This document shows, one piece after another, positions 36,393-45,743 of a stretch of DNA of 64,000 bases. The stretch is from Fermentimonas sp. (GTDB lineage Bacteria; Bacteroidota; Bacteroidia; Bacteroidales; Dysgonomonadaceae): assembly GCA_015478775.1 (NCBI GenBank), contig JADMKP010000010.1, positions 422,593 to 486,592 of the forward strand, in the 5' to 3' direction. The notes beneath the pieces are model-generated. The model was not told the origin of the DNA and made no database searches. It saw nothing but the letters and a program-made list of their open reading frames with translations. Each line of letters begins with the position of its first letter. The stretch's first letter is position 1. A program made the position numbers and the translations under genes.

Positions 36393-37417
36393 TAACGCAT
36401 TAAAAAGGTGAATTTATTAATATTTCTCAAAGCAACACCTGTTCCTTTAGCAACTATATGCAAAGGATCATCCACCACTCTGAAGGGAATACCTATTTTA
36501 TCGGTTAGTCTCTTATCGAGACCTCTTAACAATGCTCCACCACCTGTAAGATAAATGCCATTGCGCACAATATCAGCATACAATTCTGGTGGTGTTTGCT
36601 CAAGGGCACTGAGTACTGCTGAATCAACTTTAGATACTGATTTTTCAATGCAGTGTGCCACCTCTTGGTATGAAACCGGAACGTCCATAGGAAGTGATGT
36701 CATGCGGTTGGGACCGTGAACAACATAATCTTCGGGTGGATTATCTAGCTCGGTGAGAACTGATCCAACATTTATCTTTATTTGCTCGGCAGTGCGATCG
36801 CCAACTTTGATGTTGTGTTGACGACCCATATAGTCTTGTATATCCTCGGTGAAATCATCTCCTGCTATTTTTATCGACTTGTTTGAAACGATTCCTCCAA
36901 GTGATATAACAGCAATTTCTGTTGTTCCACCACCTATATCAACAATCATATTACCTTCGGGTGCTTCAACATCAAGTCCGATACCCAATGCAGCTGCCAT
37001 TGGTTCAAATATCATATATACGTCTCGCCCGCCTGCATGCTCGGCAGAGTCGCGCACAGCTCTTATTTCGACTTCCGTGCTTCCAGAAGGAATACATATT
37101 ACAACTCGCAGCGATGGAGAAAATAATCCCCTCTTGTGCTTAGTTGCCATTTTAATCATTTCGCGGATCATCTGCTCCGCAGCATTAAAATCGGCAATAA
37201 CACCATCTCTTAGCGGTCTTACAGTTCGGATGTTCTCATGAGTTTTACCATGCATCTGTCTCGCTTTTTCACCAAGTGCAATCATTTTCTCGGTTTTGCG
37301 ATCTAGTGCAACTATTGAGGGTTCGTCAAGTAGTATTTTACCCGCGCTGTTCACTATTATAGAATTGGCGGTACCAAGGTCCATTGCCAACTCTTGTGTA
37401 AATGAGAATAAGCCCAT
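36392..37417 (-). CDS. mreB: Rod shape-determining protein MreB
   Basis: This 341-residue actin homolog has the phosphate loops (MDLGTANSIIV at residues 13-23; VDIGGGTTEIAVISLGG; TGGGALLRGLDKRL) and the connecting motif EPMAAALGIG. It forms membrane filaments that guide cell-wall growth. It begins the mreBCD-mrdA-rodA set and follows purH by 14 bases, so the cluster may be read from the purH promoter. Confidence 0.98.
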   Translation of the reverse strand: MGLFSFTQELAMDLGTANSIIVNSAGKILLDEPSIVALDRKTEKMIALGEKARQMHGKTHENIRTVRPLRDGVIADFNAAEQMIREMIKMATKHKRGLFSPSLRVVICIPSGSTEVEIRAVRDSAEHAGGRDVYMIFEPMAAALGIGLDVEAPEGNMIVDIGGGTTEIAVISLGGIVSNKSIKIAGDDFTEDIQDYMGRQHNIKVGDRTAEQIKINVGSVLTELDNPPEDYVVHGPNRMTSLPMDVPVSYQEVAHCIEKSVSKVDSAVLSALEQTPPELYADIVRNGIYLTGGGALLRGLDKRLTDKIGIPFRVVDDPLHIVAKGTGVALRNINKFTFLMR

Positions 37418-37431
37418 AGTTAAGTTAGTTA

Positions 37432-38955
37432 TCAGTGTTTAAAATGTCTTGTTCCAGTTACGACCATAGACATTTTGTTATTATTACAATAATTTATAGA
37501 ATCGGTATCTCTTATTGAGCCGCCCGGCTGTATAACAGAAGTAATGCCGGCATCATGCGCTATTTCTACACAATCGGGGAAAGGAAAAAATGCGTCGCTT
37601 GCCATTACAGCCCCATTAAGATCAAAATTAAATGCACCTGCCTTTTCAATGGCCTGTTTAAGTGCATCCACCCTTGACGTTTGTCCGGTTCCGCTTGCAA
37701 TTAGTTGTTTGTTTTTCACTAAAACAATTGCGTTTGATTTAGTATGTTTCACTAGTTTATTTGCAAATAGAAGATCGTCAATTTCACCTTCAGTAGGAGC
37801 AGCATCTGTTACAACTTTAATTTCTTTTCTGTGCTGTATGTTGTCATTAGCATCCTGCACGAGAGTACCATTTAATACAGATCGGTATTGAAGTTTTTGT
37901 TTGGCTTTATCTACCGACTTAAGTATCAAAATTACACGATTTTTCTTTTGAAACAATATATCCAATGCTTCTTTATCGTAGCTTGGGGCAATAATAACCT
38001 CAAAGAAAATTTCGTTGATTGCTATTGCCGCTTCTTTATCAACATTTTTGTTAGTTATTACAACTCCCCCGAAGGCAGAAACCGGGTCGGCAGACAATGC
38101 TGCATCCCATGCCTCTTTAACAGTTGGACGGCAAGCCATGCCACAAGCATTGTTGTGCTTAAGAATTGCTAAGGAAGTTTCATCAAAATCTGATATCAAT
38201 GAAACAGCAGCATCAATATCCAGCAAGTTATTATATGATATTTCCTTGCCATGTATTTGTTCAAATACTTCATCAAAATTGCCATAAAAAGAACCATTTT
38301 GATGTGGGTTTTCTCCATATCGAAGTTGTTTTGGATTGTTTAAAGATACGCGTAAAGCAGAACCTTTATTATCATCAAAATAATTGAATATTGCTGAGTC
38401 ATATCCCGAAGAAACTTTAAAAGCCTCTGACGCAAAATATCGTCTGTCATCAATTGAAGAAGAGCCTTTCTTTTCTTGTAGTAGAGTTAACAATGGTGCG
38501 TATTGCTCTTTTGATGCTACCACTATCACATCCTTATAGTTTTTTGCGGCTCCGCGTATAAGTGATATTCCGCCAATATCTATTTTCTCAATTATCTCCT
38601 GCTCTGTGCCACCTTCTGCAACAGTTTCTTCGAATGGGTATAAATCTACTATTACCAAATCAATTGATGGTATATCGTATGATTTCACCTGTTTTTTATC
38701 CGCTTCGTTTTCTCTTCTATAAAGTATTCCACCAAATATTTTTGGGTGGAGTGTTTTAACCCTTCCTCCTAATATTGAAGGATAACCACTAACATCCTCT
38801 ACGGTGTCACATTCGTATCCAAGTGAGTTAATAAAATCTTTTGTGCCCCCTGTAGATATAAATTTTATCTGCAAGTGATTTAATTCATTTAGAATATCTT
38901 CTAATCCGTCTTTGTGATAAACAGAAATGAGTGCTGTTTGAATCTTTCGTGACAT
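37432..38955 (-). CDS. purH: AICAR transformylase / IMP cyclohydrolase
   Basis: This 507-residue bifunctional protein has an N-terminal MGS-like cyclohydrolase domain (KIQTALISVYHKDGLEDIL, ISTGGTKDFINSLG, RVKTLHPKIFGGILYRR). A C-terminal transformylase domain has LRYGENPHQNGSFYG, LKHNNACGMA and SDAFFPFPD. It performs the last two steps of purine synthesis. The synteny purH then mreBCD is common in Bacteroidota. A TACCTTTG box at 38993-39000 is its likely promoter. Confidence 0.97.
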   Translation of the reverse strand: MSRKIQTALISVYHKDGLEDILNELNHLQIKFISTGGTKDFINSLGYECDTVEDVSGYPSILGGRVKTLHPKIFGGILYRRENEADKKQVKSYDIPSIDLVIVDLYPFEETVAEGGTEQEIIEKIDIGGISLIRGAAKNYKDVIVVASKEQYAPLLTLLQEKKGSSSIDDRRYFASEAFKVSSGYDSAIFNYFDDNKGSALRVSLNNPKQLRYGENPHQNGSFYGNFDEVFEQIHGKEISYNNLLDIDAAVSLISDFDETSLAILKHNNACGMACRPTVKEAWDAALSADPVSAFGGVVITNKNVDKEAAIAINEIFFEVIIAPSYDKEALDILFQKKNRVILILKSVDKAKQKLQYRSVLNGTLVQDANDNIQHRKEIKVVTDAAPTEGEIDDLLFANKLVKHTKSNAIVLVKNKQLIASGTGQTSRVDALKQAIEKAGAFNFDLNGAVMASDAFFPFPDCVEIAHDAGITSVIQPGGSIRDTDSINYCNNNKMSMVVTGTRHFKH

Positions 38956-38992
38956 TATACAACTATTTTAATCCTGTTATTTTTGAAGTCTA

Positions 38993-39000
38993 CAAAGGTA
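38993..39000 (-). promoter_or_regulatory. -7 box of purH
   Basis: TACCTTTG on the minus strand matches TAnnTTTG about 38 bases before the purH start. A -33 box is unclear. A TTACA-N5-TTACA pair occurs upstream (39062-39076), but at a different distance from the box than in the polysaccharide promoters. Confidence 0.5.
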
Positions 39001-39135
39001 TAAAATCTATCGATAAGATAAAGGTAAATATTTCTTTAGTTTTCGAAAATAAATAAACAGGTTACAATCAGTTACAGGTTGAAATTTTGGGTTATAAAAA
39101 ATAAGTTGACCCATAAATTATTGAGTGCATAAAAA

Positions 39136-39167
39136 ACGAGGATGTAGTTTTAAAACAACATCCTCGT
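39136..39167 (-). terminator. Rho-independent terminator of the ROK kinase gene
   Basis: A 10-base perfect stem, ACGAGGATGT / ACATCCTCGT, is followed on the minus strand by six T, about 30 bases past the gene's stop. Confidence 0.85.
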
Positions 39168-39195
39168 AATATTTTGGCTAGAAGTAATTTTTTGT

Positions 39196-40158
39196 TTATC
39201 TAACTTCCCATCCTAATGCACTTGCACCTAATACAGCAGCATCACTTTCTTTTAATTCAGAGAATAAAAGTTTTACTTTATTCTGAAAAATTGGCAGTAA
39301 ACTTTCTTCCATACTTTTACGAATAGGATCCATAATTAAGTCACCTGCTTTGGAAAGTCCTCCGAAAAGTATGATTGCTTCGGGGCTTGAGAAAGAAACA
39401 AAGTCTGCAAATGATTCACCCAATATTTTACCGGTAAACGCAAAAATCTCTTTTGCTATCTCATCACCTTCCATAGCTGCATCAAATACATCTTTTGATG
39501 TTATTTCTGCAAGAGGAGTATTTCTTAGCAATGATTTAGCATCGGGTCTGTTCTCAAGTATCACTTTAGCAGTGCGCACCATACCGGTAGCTGATGCATA
39601 AGCTTCGAGACAACCTTTTCTGCCACATCCGCATAAACGTCCGTTTTCACGTCTGACAATTGTGTGACCTAGTTCGCCGGCAAATCCATCGTTACCATAC
39701 ACTAACTGACCATTTACTACTATTCCACTTCCCACTCCTGTGCCTAATGTTATAACAATAAAGTCTTTCATCCCACGAGCTGCTCCATAAGTCATTTCGC
39801 CTATTGCTGCTGCATTTGCATCGTTGGTAAGTGCAACCGGAATTCCTGTGCGGTCTTCGAGTAACTGTGCAAATGGTATTACACCTTTCCATGGTAAATT
39901 GGGGGCAAACTCAATACTTCCAGTGAAATAGTTGCCATTTGGTGTGCCGGCCCCAATTCCTTTAATTTGATCTTTTGTTGTAATTTTTCCTATAAGCTCT
40001 TCTATAAGGTCGGTAAGCTCGTCAAGATACTCCTCAACTTCAGCATGCTTTGCTGTTTTAATACTTCCATCTACTAAAATTTGACCTCTTTTGTCAACAA
40101 TACCAACTACAGTATTTGTACCGCCAACATCTACTCCTATTGCATAAGGTTTATCCAT
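39196..40158 (-). CDS. ROK-family glucokinase
   Basis: This ROK sugar kinase has the ATP-binding motif GVDVGGTNTVVGIVD near the N-terminus, LTNDANAAAIGE with the catalytic Asp, and the zinc-binding cysteine motif CGCGRKGCLEAYAS with the preceding GHTIV histidine. The family phosphorylates glucose, or other hexoses such as mannose and N-acetylmannosamine; glucokinase is most likely from the TLGTGVGSGI and EFAPNLPW context. The start at 40158 (MDKPYAIG) is preferred to an ATG nine codons earlier. It is a single-gene unit with a strong terminator. Confidence 0.9.
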   Translation of the reverse strand: MDKPYAIGVDVGGTNTVVGIVDKRGQILVDGSIKTAKHAEVEEYLDELTDLIEELIGKITTKDQIKGIGAGTPNGNYFTGSIEFAPNLPWKGVIPFAQLLEDRTGIPVALTNDANAAAIGEMTYGAARGMKDFIVITLGTGVGSGIVVNGQLVYGNDGFAGELGHTIVRRENGRLCGCGRKGCLEAYASATGMVRTAKVILENRPDAKSLLRNTPLAEITSKDVFDAAMEGDEIAKEIFAFTGKILGESFADFVSFSSPEAIILFGGLSKAGDLIMDPIRKSMEESLLPIFQNKVKLLFSELKESDAAVLGASALGWEVR

Positions 40159-40185
40159 GATTTGGTTTTTATAAATATTTATCAA

Positions 40186-40520
40186 TGATGATTATTTGAG
40201 TTTATATCCGCAAATATATGAATTTTCTATTATCAAGTACCCACTCGATTACTATTATTTTAAAATTGATTTAAACTAAACACCAAATTCTTACAATATA
40301 TTAATGAGTAATATTGCTAAGATAATTGAGCAAAAGTGGAGCATGCTTTAAGAAAATTTGTTATATATTTGCACAATATTTTTCCAATTGTAGAATAATA
40401 ATCAAATATCAATTACATATTTCAACAATTAGGAGCAAACTACAATCAATTTAACTTTTTTCTTGTATCGAAAAAATGCAAATTATTATATAACACAATA
40501 ACAGAATTGAGATTACAATC
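40186..40520. other. Divergent intergenic region
   Basis: This 335-base gap holds a minus-strand TATATTTG box for the kinase (40211-40218) and a plus-strand one for tryptophanase (40364-40371). About 140 bases remain between the latter and the tryptophanase start. I see no leader peptide comparable to TnaC. Confidence 0.45.
40364..40371 (+). promoter_or_regulatory. -7 box of the tryptophanase gene
   Basis: TATATTTG (then C) fits TAnnTTTG exactly; the -33 partner is weak (CTTTAAG at about 40346). The predicted leader is about 140 bases long. Confidence 0.5.
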
Positions 40521-41969
40521 ATGGATGAAATTAAATTTTATTACGGGGAAAACATTCCTCTTGAGCTTCACAAAGTGAGAGTTGTACAAAAGCTGCATTT
40601 AGTGCCTATTGAAAGAAGACTTGCGGCTTTGGAAGAAGGTGGCTATAACACATTTAGATTATCTACTAACGATGTATTTCTTGATATGCTCACAGACAGT
40701 GGCACTAATGCTATGAGCGACAATCAACTTGCGGCAATGATGCAGGCTGATGATGCATATGCGGGATCGCAAAGTTTTGCGCGATTACAAAAAGCTGTAG
40801 AAGACGTGTTGGGTAAGAAGTACTATTTACCTGTACATCAAGGACGTGCTGCTGAAAACATTTTATCAAATGCATATATAAAAAAAGGTAGTTTGATTCC
40901 AATGAACTATCATTTTACTACCACAATGGCTCATATTACACAGTATGGGGGTAAGATTGCAGAATTACTATATGACGAAGGATATGTAATTGAATCTACA
41001 CACCCTTTTAAAGGGAATATGAATATTGATAAGTTAGAGGAGATTATTAAAATACATGGTGCTAAAAATATTCCTTTTATTAGAATGGAGGCTTCTACTA
41101 ATTTAATTGGGGGACAGCCATTTTCTATTCAAAACCTAAGGGATGTAAGAACTGTTGCGGATAAATATAAAATTAGACTTGTGCTTGATGCCAGTCTGCT
41201 TGGAGAGAATGCTTATCTGGTTCATTTAAGAGAAGAGGAGTTTAAAGAGACTTCTTTGGGTGATATTATTAAGATAATGACAGATTTGTCTGATATAGTT
41301 TATTTCTCTGCACGTAAACTCAGCTCTTCACGTGGTGGAGGTATATGCACAAACGATTTGGATATATACAGGGAGATGGAAGCATTGGTGCCTCTGTTTG
41401 AAGGGTACTTAACTTATGGTGGTATTTCGGTTAGAGAAATTGAGTCGATGGCAGTAGGATTATACGAGACGCTTGATGAAACAATGATACGCCAGAGTCC
41501 CGATTTTATTGCTTATCTGGTAGACTCATTATTAAATCACAATGTACCGATGGTAACTCCTGCAGGGGTGCTTGGTGCTCACGTTAACGCAATGAAGGTT
41601 TGTGAACATATTCCTCAAAATCAATATCCTGCAGGCGCTCTTGCTGCTGCACTGTTTTTAATATCAGGAGTTAGAGGTATGGAAAGAGGTACTGTTTCTA
41701 ATCAGAGAGATGAGTATGGCAATGAAACTTTAGCCGATATGGAGTTGGTAAGACTTGCTGTTCCTCGTCGTGTTTTCACTCTTTCGCAAATTAAATATGT
41801 TGCCGACCGTATGGCATGGTTGTATGAAAACCGTAAACTGATTGGTGGTTTACGTTTTGTATATGAACCACCTGTACTCAGATTTTTTATGGGAGGGTTG
41901 GAGCCTGTGAGCGACTGGCCACAGAAGCTTATAGCTAAATTTAAAGAGGATTTTGGAGAAAGTTTGTAG
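40521..41969 (+). CDS. tnaA: Tryptophanase / tyrosine phenol-lyase family enzyme
   Basis: This 482-residue PLP enzyme of the beta-eliminating lyase family has LTDSGTNAMSDNQLAAMMQADDAYAGS, HQGRAAENILS (phosphate-binding loop) and MEASTNLIGGQPFS. The PLP-binding lysine is in YFSARKLSSSRGGG (K266). Tryptophanase makes indole, pyruvate and ammonia from tryptophan; the family also includes tyrosine phenol-lyase, which cannot be fully excluded. It is a monocistronic gene with a clear terminator. No tryptophan permease gene is adjacent. Confidence 0.9.
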   Translation: MDEIKFYYGENIPLELHKVRVVQKLHLVPIERRLAALEEGGYNTFRLSTNDVFLDMLTDSGTNAMSDNQLAAMMQADDAYAGSQSFARLQKAVEDVLGKKYYLPVHQGRAAENILSNAYIKKGSLIPMNYHFTTTMAHITQYGGKIAELLYDEGYVIESTHPFKGNMNIDKLEEIIKIHGAKNIPFIRMEASTNLIGGQPFSIQNLRDVRTVADKYKIRLVLDASLLGENAYLVHLREEEFKETSLGDIIKIMTDLSDIVYFSARKLSSSRGGGICTNDLDIYREMEALVPLFEGYLTYGGISVREIESMAVGLYETLDETMIRQSPDFIAYLVDSLLNHNVPMVTPAGVLGAHVNAMKVCEHIPQNQYPAGALAAALFLISGVRGMERGTVSNQRDEYGNETLADMELVRLAVPRRVFTLSQIKYVADRMAWLYENRKLIGGLRFVYEPPVLRFFMGGLEPVSDWPQKLIAKFKEDFGESL

Positions 41970-42000
41970 TTACTATCCTTAATGATAAATATTTTTGTTC

Positions 42001-42031
42001 AAAACCCCGACTGTTAGTGTTGGGGTTTTTT
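42001..42031 (+). terminator. Rho-independent terminator of tnaA
   Basis: AACCCCGAC and GTTGGGGTT form a stem with one G-T pair and a 7-base loop, followed by a run of T (42026-42031). Confidence 0.85.
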
Positions 42032-42180
42032 GTATATATATTCACTTTTGTAATAAAAACTGATAGATAAATATCACATTATCTTATTATTTCATCGGTA
42101 CCTTACTTTTTAATATAATTTTAAATAATTACAATATTAATACCATAGTTTTTATTTTTTTAATTGATAACTTAAAAAAC

Positions 42181-42211
42181 TTGCATAATTTGCATTACAT
42201 TTATATATTTG
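42181..42211 (+). promoter_or_regulatory. Promoter of the SusC/SusD unit
   Basis: TTG (42181-42183), a 20-base spacer and TATATTTG (42204-42211) match the Bacteroidetes promoter. The leader to the SusC start is about 88 bases. Confidence 0.6.
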
Positions 42212-42305
42212 CATACTTTTTCTAATAAAAACGAATATTTAAACATTTATTTGTATTTATAAAGAATAGTTTATAAAGCAAATTATTAATCACAAACCAA
42301 AAAGA

Positions 42306-45300
42306 ATGAAAAGAAAAAATGTCTTTTATTTTAAAGGGATTTTCACGCTTTTACTAAGTGTGTTGTCATTTTCGTTATCTGCTCAGAATATTACCGTGAG
42401 CGGAACAGTTACAGATAACAGCAACGAGCCGGTTATAGGAGCAACTATTATAGTTGCAGGCAATGCCGCTCAGGGAACTGTAACCGATATTGACGGTAAC
42501 TATAGGTTAACCGGTATTCCTAGTGATGGAGCTTTAGAGTTTCGTTATGTAGGTTTTATGACGCAGACAGTTCAGATTAACGGACGCACAACCATAAACG
42601 TTGTAATGTCTGAAGATTCTGAAATGTTGCAAGAAGTTGTAGTTACTGCATTAGGTATAACCAAACAAGGAAGAGCTGTAGGTTACGCAACTGCTAGTGT
42701 ATCTACTACTGAAATTGAACGTGTAAACACAATTAACCCAATAAATGCATTGCAAGGTAAGGTAGCGGGGTTGGATATTAATACTACAGGTGCATCGGGA
42801 GTAACATCAAGTTCTTCAATCACTATCCGTGGTGCTAAGTCAATTGATAAGAACAACTCGCCAATTTTTGTTGTTGATGGAATGGTAATTCAAGAACCTT
42901 TGCGTGGGGCTCTTGATGGAACCGACTGGGGCTCGCAGCTAAAGAATCTTAATCCATCTGATTATGAAAGTATTACAGTGCTTAAAGGTGCTGCTGCAAC
43001 TGCGCTATATGGTTCTCGTGGGGCTAACGGTGCTATTGTTATTAAATCTAAAGGGGGCAGATATGGAAAAGAAGGTTTAGGAATTGAAATTTCTCAGATT
43101 CTTGAAACTACAGATATCTACAAATCTCCAATAGAGCTACAAAACATTTATGGTGCTGGTTCTTCTCAGAATGGTTATGATGGAGGGTTTCTTGCTGATG
43201 GATCATTACAACGGTCACAATACAGCTTTGGCCCTAGAATGGATGGTTCTATGGTGAATCAATATTTGCCACATGGACAAGCCACTCCTTTTGTTCCTCA
43301 TCCTGATAACTGGAAATCGTTGTATCAAGCAGGTTTAAATAGTAACACAAACTTTGCTATTAGTGGTGGAAAAGATAATTCTTCTTTCCGTATTTCTTAT
43401 TCTTACACTGATAATAATGGTGTATTTAAAAGAAATAAATTTACTCGTCACGCTATTTCATTTAGAGGTATCACAGATTTGAATGATGTTTTCTCTCTTG
43501 AAACAGGTATAAATTATGCATTTTCTCGTGCACAAAATGGTGCCAATCAAGGTGGATGGAATTGGGGAGGCAACCTGGGTATGATAACAACTTATTATAC
43601 TCCACGTAATATGGATATGGCAGCATATGAAAGTTTGTATCGTGACCCTGTCACTAAAGCTGTTGAAACTGATTCTCCTTGGGGAACATTAAGAGGATAT
43701 CTTCACAACAGAGATATGAATCTTGATCAACGTTCGGAGAATTCAATGTTAAGTAATGTAACATTGAGAGCTAAAATAACTCCAAAATTAAATGCCAGCA
43801 TTCAGGGTAACTATAACTATTACGGAATTTCCACAATGTGGCAAAATTATGGACAGGGTGCTAATTATGGACCAACCGGGAGTGGTGGTTATGGCAGAGG
43901 AGGAAATAATTCTGGTTCATATAACTTCCTTGGTATGTTGCAAGCAATGAATAATGAACTGAATATTGGTAGTGAAACAATTGTTGTAGATGGTATTCTT
44001 GCTGCTGAGCTTTATGGTAACACTGAGTCTCACTCTTGGAATAAGAGTACTAATGGTGGGCTTGTTTCACCTGCTGTGTTTGCTTTTGCTAACTCTGTAA
44101 ATAGAATAACTCCAAACTTCGATTATACTCCACGAAATAATCAGGCATTTGGTTTATCGGCTATTTTAAATTTCGCATGGAAAGATCAGCTTTTTGTAGA
44201 AATAACTGGACGTAACGACTGGTTATCTACTCTTACATATCCTTCTTATATGAATACCGGTATGAATAATTATACTGTATTCTATCCATCAATTAATACA
44301 TCTTGGGTTTTCTCAGACACATTTGATACTCCGGATTGGTTATCTTTTGGTAAACTTAGAGCTTCTCTTTCACGTGTAGGTATGGGTACATCAGCTTATT
44401 CTACAACTCGTGGATTTGGTGTTTTCTCACAAAGCTCACAGTATGACCCAAACAGAGAAAGTGTATTAATTGCTAATCCTAACTTGGGTACTGCTTGGAA
44501 TAACGACTTAAAACCAGAAGTTCAGCAATCAGTAGAAATTGGTACAGATTTACGTTTCTTTAACGATGGATTGAACATTGACTTTGCATATTATAAAACC
44601 AACACTAAGAACCAGATCCTAACTGTAGCTGCTGTTACTGAAACAGGCGCAAGCAATCAGCTTATTAATGCTGGTAATATTCAAAACCAGGGTGTTGAGC
44701 TTATGATTGAAGGAACTCCACTTAGAACAGCTGATATGCGTTGGACAATTGGTACTAACTTCTCTCTTAACAGAGGTAAGATTATTGAATTGCATGAAAA
44801 CGTAAAAGAGTGGCAATTGATGGGTCAATATGACGGTGGACCAGAAATCTGGGCATTTGAAGGTGGAAAATTTGGTGTTATTACAACTCCATATAATAAT
44901 GGCTCGGGTGCTGCAATAGCACGTTATAACAACGAAAGTAATCCTAGTGATCCTAAGAACGGAAAACCACTTATTACATATTGGGGTAGAGCTGGAAGCC
45001 CAAACAGTATACCAATTTATGGTTATACAACAAACTATGATTTAGGTATTCCTGAAAGAGTAGAAATTGGTAAAGTTGAACCTGATTTCTTGTTGAGCTT
45101 TAACACATCATTCTCTTACAAGAACTTCGATTTCTATGCTCTTGTAGATGGACGTGTTGGAGGTAACTTCTTCTCAAATACTTATAAATATGCTTCTTCT
45201 ATAGGTTCTTTAAAGTCTTCACTTTATGGTCGTGACCAAGAACATGGAGGTTTAGCAAGAACTAATTACTTAGGGGAAACAGTTTATAATGCTTATCCTT

Positions 45301-45731
45301 TAGATGGTGTTTTTGAAGAAGGTGCTACAGCTCCTTTGGCTAGCGACCCAACGGGTGAGCAAATTGATGTTAGTGGTCTTACTTATCTTGAAGCTTTGGA
45401 ACGTGGTATTAATCCGATGCCTGCCGGTGCTTTCTATGCATATAACCTTGGATGGGGTATGCCTTCAGAATTAGGTCTTCAAGATAATACTTGGTTTGCC
45501 TTAAGAGAAGTTACAATAGGATACAGACTACCAGATAATATTCTTAATAAATTAGGTGCTAATTATTTTAGAATTGGATTAACAGCTCGTAACCTTGGTT
45601 ATCTTGTTAATAAGCTAACAGATGGATTAAACCCTGCGTCTATTTCTAACAATAACCCATTGACCCCAATGGATATTGGTGCAGTTCCATTTTCAAGAAC
45701 TTATTCTCTTAACTTCACTCTTAGATTCTAA
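42306..45731 (+). CDS. SusC-like TonB-dependent outer membrane transporter
   Basis: This 1141-residue protein has a signal peptide (LLLSVLSFSLSAQ), a carboxypeptidase-regulatory-like domain (30-110; VSGTVTDNSNEPVIGATI), a TonB-box/plug region (LQEVVVTALGI, then IRGAKSIDKNNSPIFVVDG and LKGAAATALYGSRGANGAI), and a 22-strand barrel ending in FSRTYSLNFTLRF with a terminal Phe. Together with the SusD-like lipoprotein 12 bases downstream it imports a glycan or peptide. The substrate is not clear. The nearby fucosidase gene suggests a fucose-containing glycan. Confidence 0.95.
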   Translation: MKRKNVFYFKGIFTLLLSVLSFSLSAQNITVSGTVTDNSNEPVIGATIIVAGNAAQGTVTDIDGNYRLTGIPSDGALEFRYVGFMTQTVQINGRTTINVVMSEDSEMLQEVVVTALGITKQGRAVGYATASVSTTEIERVNTINPINALQGKVAGLDINTTGASGVTSSSSITIRGAKSIDKNNSPIFVVDGMVIQEPLRGALDGTDWGSQLKNLNPSDYESITVLKGAAATALYGSRGANGAIVIKSKGGRYGKEGLGIEISQILETTDIYKSPIELQNIYGAGSSQNGYDGGFLADGSLQRSQYSFGPRMDGSMVNQYLPHGQATPFVPHPDNWKSLYQAGLNSNTNFAISGGKDNSSFRISYSYTDNNGVFKRNKFTRHAISFRGITDLNDVFSLETGINYAFSRAQNGANQGGWNWGGNLGMITTYYTPRNMDMAAYESLYRDPVTKAVETDSPWGTLRGYLHNRDMNLDQRSENSMLSNVTLRAKITPKLNASIQGNYNYYGISTMWQNYGQGANYGPTGSGGYGRGGNNSGSYNFLGMLQAMNNELNIGSETIVVDGILAAELYGNTESHSWNKSTNGGLVSPAVFAFANSVNRITPNFDYTPRNNQAFGLSAILNFAWKDQLFVEITGRNDWLSTLTYPSYMNTGMNNYTVFYPSINTSWVFSDTFDTPDWLSFGKLRASLSRVGMGTSAYSTTRGFGVFSQSSQYDPNRESVLIANPNLGTAWNNDLKPEVQQSVEIGTDLRFFNDGLNIDFAYYKTNTKNQILTVAAVTETGASNQLINAGNIQNQGVELMIEGTPLRTADMRWTIGTNFSLNRGKIIELHENVKEWQLMGQYDGGPEIWAFEGGKFGVITTPYNNGSGAAIARYNNESNPSDPKNGKPLITYWGRAGSPNSIPIYGYTTNYDLGIPERVEIGKVEPDFLLSFNTSFSYKNFDFYALVDGRVGGNFFSNTYKYASSIGSLKSSLYGRDQEHGGLARTNYLGETVYNAYPLDGVFEEGATAPLASDPTGEQIDVSGLTYLEALERGINPMPAGAFYAYNLGWGMPSELGLQDNTWFALREVTIGYRLPDNILNKLGANYFRIGLTARNLGYLVNKLTDGLNPASISNNNPLTPMDIGAVPFSRTYSLNFTLRF

Positions 45732-45743
45732 AAAATAACTAAA

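Noticed and set aside
39062-39076. TTACA-N5-TTACA pair upstream of purH, same spacing as the polysaccharide operator
   Set aside because: It is about 69 bases from the purH -7 box, not 41-42 or 51, and purH has no tie to the cluster. A pair of this kind is expected about once by chance in AT-rich DNA of this size.
40372-40520. Possible TnaC-like leader peptide before tryptophanase
   Set aside because: No short frame with a key tryptophan and ribosome site was found in the 140-base leader.
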